The position numbers and the translations under genes are program-made. From positions 47,463 through 111,462 of the forward strand of contig JANYDA010000021.1 of the NCBI GenBank assembly GCA_025360005.1: 64,000 nt of DNA, written 5' to 3'. Under the pieces are notes generated by a model that ran no database searches, was not told the DNA's origin, and saw nothing but the letters and a program-made list of their open reading frames with translations. This document shows, piece by piece, positions 54,868-63,893 of the stretch (position 1 is the stretch's first letter; every line of letters begins with the position of its first letter). The stretch comes from Fibrobacteria bacterium. GTDB taxonomy: Bacteria; Fibrobacterota; Fibrobacteria; UBA11236.

Positions 54868-56214
54868 ATGCTTTATAGCCACACTTCCTTTCATCCGCCA
54901 TGGATCGGTCCCGCAGTTATCCTCATCCTTGTTTCCTTGCCATGCGCTCAGATCGAGTCGGGCCAGTTCGTCCATCCCGGCATGCTGCATAACCGTAGCG
55001 AACTGGATTTCGTAAAGGAGAAATTGCAATCCGGCTCCCAGCCGTGGAAAGCCGCCTTGGAAAAACTCCAGACTTATCCCGGCGCCGACCTCGCCTGGAT
55101 CCCCAAACCCCGAGCGGACGTGGTCCGCGGGGCCGGAGACAATCCCGACATCGGCGCCGGAGACATGGAAAGGGATGGGGGCGCGGCCTATGCCCATGCC
55201 CTGCAATGGAGTCTCACGGGAAACGCGGCGTATGCCCGCAAGGCCGTGGAAATCCTGAATGCCTGGTCCGGTACTTTGAAGACGGTCACCGGCCACGACG
55301 CCAGGCTGCTGGTGGGCATGACAGGCCTGATGTACCTGAATGCCGCCGAGATAATACGGCATACCTTTACGGAATGGACCGAAGCGGATCAGCAACGGTT
55401 CCGGGACATGCTCCACAACGTCTATTACCCGATCATCAAGGACTTTTTCCCCGCCGCCAACGGCAACTGGGACGCTTCCATGATCCAGACCATGCTGGCC
55501 ATGGGAGTGTTCCTGGATGATACCGCCATTTTCAATCGGGGCGTGGTCCATTACCTTACCGGCTACAGCAACGGCGCGCTCAATTATTATGTGAACGCCT
55601 TCGGGGAAAGTCAGGAAAGCGGGCGCGATCAACTGCATACCCAGATGGGACTGGGGTTCCTGAGCTGCGCCGCGGAAATCGGCTGGAAGCAGGGAGTGGA
55701 CTTATACGGAGCACTCGACAATCGCCTGGCCCTGGGCCTGGAATATACCGCTCAGTACAACCTAGGTCAGACCGTACGGTATGAGCCTTACCGGAGCATC
55801 GACGGCGCTTATAACAACATTTCCATTTCCAGCAATAGCCGGGGCAGCTTTCGGCCTATCTATGAGCGCGTCTATCAGCATTATCACGTTCGTAAGGGAA
55901 TGGCAATGCCCTTTACCAAACAAGTGGTGGACCGCATGAGTCCGGAGGGATGGAATATCCAGCATGCCTCCTGGGGCACGCTTCTGTATGCGGACCTGCC
56001 CGCTTATCCCATGGGCTACTCGGGCTCCGGCGCCGCCAGTATCAGAAAGCCGGCGGAGGACAGGACCGGCATCGATTTCAAACTTTCCGGTTTGGGACGA
56101 TTGCAGGTGCTGCGGATCGGCCCGGGAGGCGACATCCGGGCCCATGATGTTTCGGGAAAGGCATGGGAATACTTTCCGTCGCGGAATGGATTCAATAGCC
56201 AAGCGGTACGGTAG
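54868..56214 (+). CDS. Secreted alginate-lyase-superfamily protein, paralog 4
   Basis: 448 residues with a signal peptide (AVILILVSLPCAQ). Closest relative in the window is paralog 2: FVHPGMLHNRSELDFVKEKL, NAWSGTLKTVTGHDARLLVG, AANGNWDASMIQTMLAMGVF, ESQESGRDQLHTQMGLGFLS, YEPYRSIDGAYNNISISSNS. Those two share over half their residues by eye. The usual C before QESGRDQ is S here. The last 60 residues (LGRLQVLRIGPGGDIRAHDV) give a short beta tail. A GTG start 30 bases upstream is possible. The upstream element copy B precedes it. Confidence 0.82.
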   Translation: MLYSHTSFHPPWIGPAVILILVSLPCAQIESGQFVHPGMLHNRSELDFVKEKLQSGSQPWKAALEKLQTYPGADLAWIPKPRADVVRGAGDNPDIGAGDMERDGGAAYAHALQWSLTGNAAYARKAVEILNAWSGTLKTVTGHDARLLVGMTGLMYLNAAEIIRHTFTEWTEADQQRFRDMLHNVYYPIIKDFFPAANGNWDASMIQTMLAMGVFLDDTAIFNRGVVHYLTGYSNGALNYYVNAFGESQESGRDQLHTQMGLGFLSCAAEIGWKQGVDLYGALDNRLALGLEYTAQYNLGQTVRYEPYRSIDGAYNNISISSNSRGSFRPIYERVYQHYHVRKGMAMPFTKQVVDRMSPEGWNIQHASWGTLLYADLPAYPMGYSGSGAASIRKPAEDRTGIDFKLSGLGRLQVLRIGPGGDIRAHDVSGKAWEYFPSRNGFNSQAVR

Positions 56215-56301
56215 CCCGCCATTCCGCCCTTTCCAGATCTATAAGGGGCCGGGCGCGGGCGTTTTTTCCTGGCGCGGGTAACTTTAAAATTGGAGGCCGA
56301 A

Positions 56302-57972
56302 ATGCCTTTTGCGAGCACAGCGAAACCTTCCCCCTCCCTGCGTGTAGCGGCGGCATTTTTTTTATGCGCTTCGCTGATACATGGCATGGGAACATTCAAG
56401 TGGCCGGGTTGCGCCGATCTTCAGGAAACGGATTTCCAGGCGGAAGTGGTTGCCGATAAGACATCCGGTTTGGAGGAGGAATTGAAAATGGATTTCGCCC
56501 CCGATGGGCGCCTCTTCTACGTGGAGCGGAAAGGCAACGTCAAGATATATGACCCGGGTACCGGTAAAAATACGGTAGCAGCCGTGTTACCCGTGTACGC
56601 AACCAGCGAATTCGGCGTGGAAGGAATCGCTTTGGACCCGGGCTTCAACGTCAATCAGTGGGTTTACCTCTATTATTCCCCGCCCACGCCGGCCGAGCAA
56701 AGGCTTTCGCGCTTCACCTTGAAGGGAAATGCCCTGGACCTTGCCTCGGAAGTCCGCGTGCTCACCTTGCCCATCCTCCGCAATTGCTGCCATACCGGCG
56801 GCGACATGGGTTTCGACAGCCAGGGAAACCTGTACCTGAGCACCGGGGACAATATCGTCCCTTTTTCCGATCGCTACATCCCCATCGACGACCGTCCCGG
56901 CCGCCAAAGCCAGGATGACCTGGGCCATGCCGGCAATACCAATTACCTCAGCGGAAAGATCCTCCGCATCCACCCCACCCCCGACGGCAGATACACCATC
57001 CCCAAGGGAAACCTTTTCCCGGAAGGGTTGGCGGGTACCCGCCCGGAGATCTATACCATGGGTCATCGCAATCCCTATTCCCTTTCGGTGGACAAGGTCA
57101 CGGGCTGGGTCACCGAAGCCGACGTGGGCAATGACGCCGGTATCGACAGCGTTACCCGGGGTCCGGCGGGACATGACGAATGGAACCTGGTCAAGCAGGC
57201 GGGGAATTTCGGATGGCCCATGTTCGTAGGCGCCAACCTGCCTTATCGCAATTACAACTACGACACCAAACAGCCCGGAGCCTATTTCGATCCCCTCCAT
57301 CCCATCAATGATTCGCGCAACAATACCGGATTGCGGGAGTTGCCGCCCGCGGTTCCGGCCATCCTTCCGTATGGCCGCGCGAACCATACGGAAAAGCGTT
57401 GGCCGGGATTCACCGGAGGCTTTGCCGCCATCGCCGGACCCATATACCATTATGACGGCGCCAATCCTTCCAAATCCAAGTTCCCGCCCCACTTCAACAA
57501 TATCTGGTTTATCGGTGAATTCAAATCGGACTGGCTGAAAGCCATCATCCTGGATGATCAGGGAACGCAGGTGAAGGATGTGCAGCCCGTGTTCACCAGC
57601 CAGAATATTTCCGGTCCCATCAACCTGAAATTCGCCCCCGACGGCTCCCTGTATGTTTTCAATTACGGGAAGTCGTGGAATGGACGCGACAATACGACTA
57701 CCATCATGCGCATCCGTTACTCCGGGTCCTGCCTGCCGGAGACTATCCCAACCGCGCTTTCGGTCCCATCGCGGCGCGCCCAGCCATCCCTCCTTTATGT
57801 CCGGGCCTCCCTGCTGATCAAGGTCCCCCTGGGCGCCAAAAACGCGGACCTGACGGATCTCCAGGGCCGCATCCTTTTCCATTTTCCCAGCGCAATCGTG
57901 GAAGGACGAAAGGAACTCCGTCTGCCCGATGGCGCCAGGCAAGGCCTGTCGGCCGTCCACTGGCATTACTGA
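56302..57972 (+). CDS. Secreted PQQ-dependent sugar dehydrogenase, paralog 3
   Basis: 556 residues, signal peptide (VAAAFFLCASLIHGMG). Beta-propeller blocks: ELKMDFAPDGRLFYVERKGN, GVEGIALDPGFNVNQW, the catalytic-histidine block NCCHTGGDMGFDSQGNLYLS, LSGKILRIHPTPDG, EIYTMGHRNPYSLSVDKVTG and APDGSLYVFNYGKS. It has an insert YIPIDDRPGRQSQDDLG that is also seen in sorbosone-dehydrogenase-like members. The Cys-Cys before the His is unusual. The C-terminal 80 residues (ADLTDLQGRILFHF) form a poor sorting-like tail. GGAGG lies five bases before the ATG; it follows the lyase gene by 87 bases. Confidence 0.9.
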   Translation: MPFASTAKPSPSLRVAAAFFLCASLIHGMGTFKWPGCADLQETDFQAEVVADKTSGLEEELKMDFAPDGRLFYVERKGNVKIYDPGTGKNTVAAVLPVYATSEFGVEGIALDPGFNVNQWVYLYYSPPTPAEQRLSRFTLKGNALDLASEVRVLTLPILRNCCHTGGDMGFDSQGNLYLSTGDNIVPFSDRYIPIDDRPGRQSQDDLGHAGNTNYLSGKILRIHPTPDGRYTIPKGNLFPEGLAGTRPEIYTMGHRNPYSLSVDKVTGWVTEADVGNDAGIDSVTRGPAGHDEWNLVKQAGNFGWPMFVGANLPYRNYNYDTKQPGAYFDPLHPINDSRNNTGLRELPPAVPAILPYGRANHTEKRWPGFTGGFAAIAGPIYHYDGANPSKSKFPPHFNNIWFIGEFKSDWLKAIILDDQGTQVKDVQPVFTSQNISGPINLKFAPDGSLYVFNYGKSWNGRDNTTTIMRIRYSGSCLPETIPTALSVPSRRAQPSLLYVRASLLIKVPLGAKNADLTDLQGRILFHFPSAIVEGRKELRLPDGARQGLSAVHWHY

Positions 57973-58010
57973 ATATCCCCAAAAAAAACTAAAAGCTAGC
58001 GGCGGCCTAT

Positions 58011-58031
58011 GCTGCGTGCGCCGCATCGGAT
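58011..58031 (+). promoter_or_regulatory. Lyase upstream element, copy C
   Basis: GCTGCG-N4-CCGCATCGGAT, 69 bases before the lyase start at 58101, with TTACCTTG 46 bases further on as in copy A. CCCCAAAAA lies upstream in both copies A and C. Confidence 0.6.
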
Positions 58032-58100
58032 ATTTCCTTCGCTTGCGAATGCCTTGTGCCATCCCGTACATGCCCCGTTACCTTGACCAGACGGGGCGAT

Positions 58101-59384
58101 ATGGAAAACGGAATTAACCGGATAATAGTGCTAGGGGCGTTAGCCATCCGCACGGCGTTCGGCTTGACGCATCCCGGAGCGATGCTTACAGCCGACGACC
58201 TCCAGCGGATCCGAAGCCAGGTCGCCGCCGGCGCGGAGCCCTGGAAAAGCGCTTGGAACGCCCTGCAGAACTCCGGACCCGATGCCGGTTATAAAGCCAA
58301 TGTCAAAGCCGACATCACCGATCAATACCCCATGCAAGTGCAAGGCCATGCGGCCTACCTGCTCGCCTTGAAATGGGTCGCTTCCGGGGATATGGCGTAC
58401 GCCAATGCCGCCAAGAACCTGATCAATGCCTGGGTCAACACAGTCACCAAGATCAGCTCCTTCCAGGCCCCTTTGAGGTTCGGGACCGGCGGCAACCAAA
58501 TGGCCAACGCGGCGGAAATCCTCGCGTATGGCTTTAACGGTTCTGCGGGTTGGTCCCCGGTCGAAGTCGCGAAAGCCAAGGTTTGGTTCGAGAAAGTCAT
58601 CTATCCCATCCTCAAAAAAGGGGCCTCCTCCAACCACGGCACCTCATGCCTCTCGGGAGCCATGGGCGTAGCCATCTTCTGCGACAACCAAGCCATGTTC
58701 GACTATGCGATCGACGTTTACAAGAACGGCTACACCGGTTCCTGTAACGTTTCGGTCAAGGATTATATCTGGAAAACAAACGGCCAGGCCGTGGAAGCCG
58801 GCCGGGATCAAGCCCATGTGCAGTTCGGCGTCGGCAATTTGGTGAATACCGCCCGCATGGCCTGGGTGCAAGGCGTCGATATCGTTACCTATGCCGACAA
58901 TCGGGTGGTAGCCGGCATGGAATACGCGGCCAAATACGGTGTAGGGGAAACCGTTCCCTATGATGCGGGTTATCCCGATTTGTGTAATATCCATCCTGTC
59001 TGGCCGGCCATTTCCCCCCTGCAACGGGGTATGTGGTATCCCGTATGGGAAGCCGCCGAGCGCCTCTTTAACGATGCGGGTCTTCCCCACCCTTATACCA
59101 CCAAGGTGGTCACCGGCTCCGGCTTCGTCAACAAGCCCGCGGGAGTAGGAAGCTACCGGCCGGAAAGGCACATGGACGATGCCGGCGGCAATGGGACACT
59201 TGCCTTCTACCGCGCTGCGGGCCCGAATGCCATTCTTCCGGTTGCAGCCCGCGCGGGGCGCTCCCCGATATTGCGCTTTGAGAAGGGAAGGCTTATCGTA
59301 GGTAACGAGAACGTTACGCGTGGGATTTCGGAACCGAGTTATGAAATCGACGGCCGCGCCATCGCTGGATGGGCCGGGAAGTAA
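58101..59384 (+). CDS. Secreted alginate-lyase-superfamily protein, paralog 5 (divergent)
   Basis: 427 residues, short signal peptide (IIVLGALAIRTAFG). Same overall order of blocks (LTHPGAMLTADDLQRIRSQV, AAYLLALKWVASGDMAYANA, MANAAEILAYGFNGSAGW), but the NGNW motif of the other four is replaced by SSNHGTSCLSGAMGVAIFCD, and QESGRDQ by VEAGRDQAHVQFGVGNLVNT. An Asn-His pair at this place is the arrangement known in PL5 alginate lyases, so this member may differ in mechanism or substrate. The tail (LIVGNENVTRG, YEIDGRAIAGWAGK) is short. The start at 58101 has GGGG six bases upstream. Confidence 0.8.
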   Translation: MENGINRIIVLGALAIRTAFGLTHPGAMLTADDLQRIRSQVAAGAEPWKSAWNALQNSGPDAGYKANVKADITDQYPMQVQGHAAYLLALKWVASGDMAYANAAKNLINAWVNTVTKISSFQAPLRFGTGGNQMANAAEILAYGFNGSAGWSPVEVAKAKVWFEKVIYPILKKGASSNHGTSCLSGAMGVAIFCDNQAMFDYAIDVYKNGYTGSCNVSVKDYIWKTNGQAVEAGRDQAHVQFGVGNLVNTARMAWVQGVDIVTYADNRVVAGMEYAAKYGVGETVPYDAGYPDLCNIHPVWPAISPLQRGMWYPVWEAAERLFNDAGLPHPYTTKVVTGSGFVNKPAGVGSYRPERHMDDAGGNGTLAFYRAAGPNAILPVAARAGRSPILRFEKGRLIVGNENVTRGISEPSYEIDGRAIAGWAGK

Positions 59385-59453
59385 TCCTCCATGATTCCGC
59401 GGTTCAAAGCCTCCCGGGAGCGGGCGGCCGGCAACCAACCTTACCCTAAGCGA

Positions 59454-61073
59454 TCACTTTAACAACAGTTTTTTAACCAGCGTCCCCGAGGAAGTTTCAG
59501 CGTGAAGTATATAAACCCCCGCCGGCAGCGATCCGGGAAGCAGAAAACGCTGCGTTTCCGGGTCCGCCTTAAGGGGGCTCCCGGCTCGCGTTAGAATCCT
59601 TTTTCCGGCAAGGGAAACCAATTCAAAGAAGCGCAACGCTGGCAGGGAAAGGGAAACCATCCTGCCTTCAAGCTTGCACCAAGGAACGTCCAGTGGGGCG
59701 GATGCCAAGGCCGCGGTAGGATTGATGGTTTCCAATTTGGGTTCGGCGGGACGGCAGGTTCCCCTATATTCGATGCGGACTATCCCCGTATTGGATCCGG
59801 TCGAGGCCCAGCCATCGTAATTGAGAACATAGAGCGCCCCATCCGGCCCCATCTGGATATCTAATGGCCGGTGGAAAGTGAAGCTTGCGAAAGGAGTATC
59901 TTCCGCCAGAACCTTCTCCCCGGCATCGTCCAAAGTCAGCACATGGATCCAGTCGCGGAAGTCTCCCACGATCCACTTGCGATGGAAATGGGGCGGGAAC
60001 TTGATCGGGGATTTGGAGTCGCCGTCATAGCGGTAGATGGGACCGGTCATGGCCGAGGCCCGGTTATAAGCATGGATGGCCGGGATGGCCGGGGGGAGGT
60101 CCCGTAAGCCGGTCATGGTATCGCCGTCGGTATTGCGGGGCGTCAATGGATTTTGCCCGGGAAACTGGGGAGAGCCGTTGAGGAGGGTAACGATGTTCCC
60201 GCCGGCGAAATACGGGTATCCCATGAAACCGGGCCGCTTCACCAGGTTGTGTTCCTCGGTGACTCCTCCGAAATCGGGACCGACATCGCCCCAGGCCAGC
60301 CATCGGCGCACCGGATCGAGGGCTATGGTATACGGATTGCGGCAGCCCATGACGTAGATCTCGGGACGCACTTTCGCAGTATCCGCATTGGCCGTATTGG
60401 GCATGTTACGTATCGTTGAACGTAGGTTGCCATCCGGGATGGTATACTTGCCGTCCGGCTGAGGATGGATGCGCAGGATTTTACCGCGTAAATTGTCGGT
60501 GTTGGAGGGACCCATTTGCGCCGAGGAGCGGTTGTCCCCCACCGCCAGCCAAAGATCTCCGTAAGCATCGAAAGCCATGGCGCCTGCGGTATGCGCGCCG
60601 TCCCTTCGGCTGGGAATGTGAATCATTATCGTTTCCGAACCCGGATCTAGGGCCTCTCCCTTTAAGGTGAACCGGGAGAGCCGGAATTCGGGCCCCAGTG
60701 AATAGTAGAGATATATCCAACGGTTGCTTTTGAAACCGGGATCCAAGGCGATGCCGGTAAGGCCGTCCTCGCTGACATGGTCCACCCTAATGGTTCCCAG
60801 CAAGGATACCATCCCGCTTTGGGCCGAATACCTTTGCACCGTACCAAGCCGTTCCACGAAGTAAATGTCCGCTTTGCCCGCTGCGTCCGCATCGAAAGCC
60901 ATCTTCAAAGGCTCTTGGATGAGTGGATGGTTGAACTTTCCCACCACGGGAACGGATTTGAAATCACCCGCCTGAAGATCCGCGCAATTCGGATACGTCA
61001 GGGCGGCCAGGCATGGACCCGAACCCAGGCCGATGCAAAGCCAAAGCAAACGAAGTCCGGCCGGTACGCCCAT
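59454..61073 (-). CDS. Secreted PQQ-dependent sugar dehydrogenase, paralog 4
   Basis: 539 residues, signal peptide ending near PCLA. The mature start LTYPNCADLQAGDFKSVPVV resembles paralogs 1 and 2. Blocks: GLTGIALDPGFKSNRWIYLY, GAHTAGAMAFDAYGDLWLAV (catalytic His), LRGKILRIHPQPDGKYTIPD, EIYVMGCRNPYTIALDPVRR, MGPDGALYVLNYDGW and IVRIEYRGTCRPAEPKLETI. The same CxPAEPKLET hinge occurs in paralog 1. The C-terminal domain (FFELVSLAGKRILTR, SLPAGVYILHAETSSGTLVK) is the clearest sorting-like tail in the window. GAGGAG lies five bases before the ATG. Convergent with the paralog-5 lyase. Confidence 0.92.
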   Translation of the reverse strand: MGVPAGLRLLWLCIGLGSGPCLAALTYPNCADLQAGDFKSVPVVGKFNHPLIQEPLKMAFDADAAGKADIYFVERLGTVQRYSAQSGMVSLLGTIRVDHVSEDGLTGIALDPGFKSNRWIYLYYSLGPEFRLSRFTLKGEALDPGSETIMIHIPSRRDGAHTAGAMAFDAYGDLWLAVGDNRSSAQMGPSNTDNLRGKILRIHPQPDGKYTIPDGNLRSTIRNMPNTANADTAKVRPEIYVMGCRNPYTIALDPVRRWLAWGDVGPDFGGVTEEHNLVKRPGFMGYPYFAGGNIVTLLNGSPQFPGQNPLTPRNTDGDTMTGLRDLPPAIPAIHAYNRASAMTGPIYRYDGDSKSPIKFPPHFHRKWIVGDFRDWIHVLTLDDAGEKVLAEDTPFASFTFHRPLDIQMGPDGALYVLNYDGWASTGSNTGIVRIEYRGTCRPAEPKLETINPTAALASAPLDVPWCKLEGRMVSLSLPALRFFELVSLAGKRILTRAGSPLKADPETQRFLLPGSLPAGVYILHAETSSGTLVKKLLLK

Positions 61074-61151
61074 CACTACTCCTCAACTAAACGAAAAGAA
61101 AGGTAGAGCGTGATCCCTTTTTTTTAGGGATGAATCCGGAGGCTGCATCCT

Positions 61152-61178
61152 ATACTGCTGCGGGGCAGGCAGCAGTAT
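61152..61178. repeat. 10-bp perfect inverted repeat between paralogs 4 and 5
   Basis: ATACTGCTGC / GCAGCAGTAT with a seven-base loop. It lies 79 bases upstream of the paralog-4 start and 63 bases after the paralog-5 stop (both minus). No T-run follows, so an operator or a processing/attenuation hairpin is as likely as a terminator. A second inverted repeat, ATCCCT...AGGGAT, lies closer to the start near 61110-61130. Confidence 0.6.
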
Positions 61179-61240
61179 GGCAGAGAGAAGGCCGGGACAG
61201 CCGCTTGCGGAGGCCATTCGATAGCGGCAAGGAAGCACGT

Positions 61241-62959
61241 CTATTGAAACTTCAGGAAACCCAGACCTTCCCTGGAACCCAAAGGAAAGACGAGGACGCC
61301 TTCCCGGACCGGACCCTCCCATATCCTGGTTCCCGCCAGGTTATACAGGACGCCCAGGGTTTTTCCGGCCGGCGCGGCAACCTGCCGGACCACGGCCAAA
61401 TTCAGGAGCCGGCCTTCATCAGCTTGGGAATGACTTTTGATGCCGCCTAAACGGGTGGTAGGGATGGCGTACTGGGGACAAAGGCTTGCGGCATACTGGG
61501 GACCGATATATTCCAATTTGTAGAGCTGTCCCTGATTGGAACCGCCTGGGTAAGGACCGGACCTGGAGTAATCCAAGACGTACAATTCACCTTTCGGCCC
61601 GATATCGAGATCGATCACCTTGCCGCTGATGGCAATCTGTTCCACCTTGGCCAAGGTCATTTGGCTGTTCAATTCCATGGTCCAAATCTTTTCCCGGCTC
61701 CAGTCCCCCACGATGAACTTTCCATGGAAATAAGGCGGCAGTTTAACATCGGAAACCAGGCCGGCGTCATAGCGGTAAAGGGGTCCGGCTATCGCCGTCT
61801 CCGAACCGGCCTGGAAGGCGTTGCTGGGACCGGTTTGCGTGCCGGCGGCATTATAATAGCCCAGGGCCGGGAGAGCGGGAGGCAAATCCACCTTGCCCGT
61901 ATTCAATTTGGAAAGATTCTTGAGGTTGTTCAGATCGAATTTCTGGCCCTTGGGATAGGCTTCGTTGTCCGTAGCGATGTAGGCCTGATTGTTGGCTATC
62001 GCGAAGGGCCAACCGAAATTCCCCGGCCCGGTGAAGAGATTGAACTCGTCATGGCCCTGGAGACCACGGGCCGCATTATCGCTGTTGGCATCCGGCCCCA
62101 CTTCCCCTATCAAGCCGAATCCGGTGTTCGCATCGATTTTGACCTTGTAAGGGTTACGATGCCCCATGGTATAAATCTCCGGGCGGGTCTTTTCCATGCC
62201 CACCGGAAAGAGGTTGCCGGCGGGAATCGCATAGGTGGTTCCGATGCCCGGCGCCGGGCTCTGGTTATCGGGAAAGGCGAGGGGATGGATGCGCAGGACT
62301 TTCCCCCGCAGGTCATTGGTATTCGCGGAGGACCGCAGGGAGTTCAGCCAAAAGGTTATCTCATTTCGTCCGCCGAAGATCGTAGCGTCATTGCTGGGAT
62401 AGGTATCGTCGCCGGCAGGAATGAAAAGGTCCCCCGTCGCGGTGTTGAAGGCCATGCCGCCCGAAGCATGTCGCTTGCTTTCGCGCGGGATAATCAGGAT
62501 TTCCTTTTGATTGATAAGCTTTCCCGCAGCGTAGGTAAAGCGGGCCAGCACCTGTTCATGGTGAAGGATATTGGCATCGCCGGCAGAATAAGCGCTTCCA
62601 GGCAAGGAGCGGGAATAAAAAACATACAGCCAGTTGGTCGCGGAGAAATTCGGGTCTACCGTCAGGCCCAGCAAGCCTTCCTCCGTGCCGGTGTATACGG
62701 TCAGGGCCGCGACCTCGGTCAAACCCGCATTCGGCGTATACAGCTTGATTTTACCGGTCCACATTTCCGCGAAAAAAACGCGCCCGTCGGGAAGGATGGC
62801 CATTTGCGAAGGCCGGTCCAGCCCTATCGAAGAGCCAGCGGGCGCTAGGACGGTCTTCCGCCATTGGGCGGGCGTGGGCAGGGAACAGGTTTGCGCGGAA
62901 ATCCGGATTCCCGTGCCGGTGAGAATAAAAATGAGCAACCATTTTTTAACTGGGTACAT
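61241..62959 (-). CDS. Secreted PQQ-dependent sugar dehydrogenase, paralog 5
   Basis: 572 residues, signal peptide (WLLIFILTGTGIRISAQ). More divergent from the others: begins CSLPTPAQWRKTVLAPAGSS, then MAILPDGRVFFAEMWTGKIK, GLLGLTVDPNFSATNWLYVF, RHASGGMAFNTATGDLFIPA (catalytic His), LRGKVLRIHPLAFPDNQSPA, EIYTMGHRNPYKVKIDANTG, HDEFNLFTGPGNFGWPFAIA and LDIGPKGELYVLDYSRSG. The YTGTEEGLLGL pattern resembles family members joined to cytochrome or PKD domains elsewhere, but none is attached here. The C-terminus (LGVLYNLAGTRIWEG) is sorting-like and short. GAGGAAAT lies before the ATG at 62959; the frame is open further upstream without homology. Confidence 0.9.
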   Translation of the reverse strand: MYPVKKWLLIFILTGTGIRISAQTCSLPTPAQWRKTVLAPAGSSIGLDRPSQMAILPDGRVFFAEMWTGKIKLYTPNAGLTEVAALTVYTGTEEGLLGLTVDPNFSATNWLYVFYSRSLPGSAYSAGDANILHHEQVLARFTYAAGKLINQKEILIIPRESKRHASGGMAFNTATGDLFIPAGDDTYPSNDATIFGGRNEITFWLNSLRSSANTNDLRGKVLRIHPLAFPDNQSPAPGIGTTYAIPAGNLFPVGMEKTRPEIYTMGHRNPYKVKIDANTGFGLIGEVGPDANSDNAARGLQGHDEFNLFTGPGNFGWPFAIANNQAYIATDNEAYPKGQKFDLNNLKNLSKLNTGKVDLPPALPALGYYNAAGTQTGPSNAFQAGSETAIAGPLYRYDAGLVSDVKLPPYFHGKFIVGDWSREKIWTMELNSQMTLAKVEQIAISGKVIDLDIGPKGELYVLDYSRSGPYPGGSNQGQLYKLEYIGPQYAASLCPQYAIPTTRLGGIKSHSQADEGRLLNLAVVRQVAAPAGKTLGVLYNLAGTRIWEGPVREGVLVFPLGSREGLGFLKFQ

Positions 62960-63371
62960 GTTCCATTTCCTCGGCCGGCAAATGTATAGCCGTCCTTTGC
63001 TTTTTAGGGTTGCGCCTTTGGAAACAATAAATCGAAAGCCCGTTGTTTGCTTCCCAATTTTTTGGATTCCCAAAAAAACATTGCGCAATTCGCAGCGCTT
63101 TATTTTGAAGGATTGCCCCGTCCCCAATACCCCCAAAACACCTGCTGTTGATATCCATCGAAATCAACCCTCAAACGGATGCACTTTTTATTGCTAAGTG
63201 AACGATGAAGATACGCCGCGCCTTTTCTCCGTTGGCTCCTCGCGACTTTTCTCCGGTTGTTGCCCGCCGCCTTTTTGAAAATGCATTTCATTCCGATTTG
63301 CGCTACCCAGTCCGGACGGGGGATGATTATTTTGGCCTCCATAGCGATTCAAACCCACCCGCGGAGGTCCC
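62960..63371. other. Divergent intergenic region
   Basis: About 410 bases between the minus-strand dehydrogenase and the plus-strand lipoprotein gene, relatively A/T-rich (63000-63120). No gene, RNA or repeat recognised. Confidence 0.35.
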
Positions 63372-63893
63372 ATGAAATTCCAAGCGTTCATTTTGACGGT
63401 AATTCCGTTTTTCGCATTGTCCTGCGCTAAAAAAACCAAGCTGGAAGCCCATCAGGAGCCGGTTGCTCCGGTCATGCAAGCTCCCATCGCCGTGGAGGCC
63501 AAGCCGACGGTGCAGGACACCAAGATCCGCATCCAGGATCTGCTCACCGAAGCGTTCAAGCCGGTTTATTTTCCCTATGACCAGGCGGAGCTTCCCGAGA
63601 AGTCCAAAGATCTGCTGGCCCGCGCAGGGGGCCTCCTTAAGCAAGCCCCTTCCGTAACGGTTCTGATCGAAGGCAACGCCGATGAGCGCGGCACCGAGGA
63701 ATACAACATGGCCCTGGGAGAAAAGCGGGCCGCCTCGGTCATGCAGTATCTGATCCATTATGGCATCGAGGCCTCACGTCTTAAGATCATCAGCTACGGC
63801 GAGGAAAAGCCTTCTACCCTGGGCCATGGGGAAAGCGACTGGGCGCAGAACCGCCGCGACGAATTCAAGGTCAGCTTGAATGGGAACGAATAA
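63372..63893 (+). CDS. pal: Peptidoglycan-associated lipoprotein (Pal/OmpA C-terminal domain)
   Basis: 173 residues. Lipobox FFALSC with the lipidated Cys at residue 18. A proline-rich linker (EPVAPVMQAPIAVEA) is followed by an OmpA/Pal domain: PVYFPYDQAELPEKSKDLLA, then VTVLIEGNADERGTEEYNMA and LGEKRAASVMQYLIHYG, LKIISYGEEKPSTLGHGESD and WAQNRRDEF. GNADERGTEEYN and AQNRRDEF are the typical diaminopimelate-binding segments (consensus GHADERGTxEYN, xxNRRVE), with Asn for His in the first. It anchors the outer membrane to peptidoglycan; Tol partners are not in the window. GGAGG precedes the ATG. Confidence 0.93.
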   Translation: MKFQAFILTVIPFFALSCAKKTKLEAHQEPVAPVMQAPIAVEAKPTVQDTKIRIQDLLTEAFKPVYFPYDQAELPEKSKDLLARAGGLLKQAPSVTVLIEGNADERGTEEYNMALGEKRAASVMQYLIHYGIEASRLKIISYGEEKPSTLGHGESDWAQNRRDEFKVSLNGNE

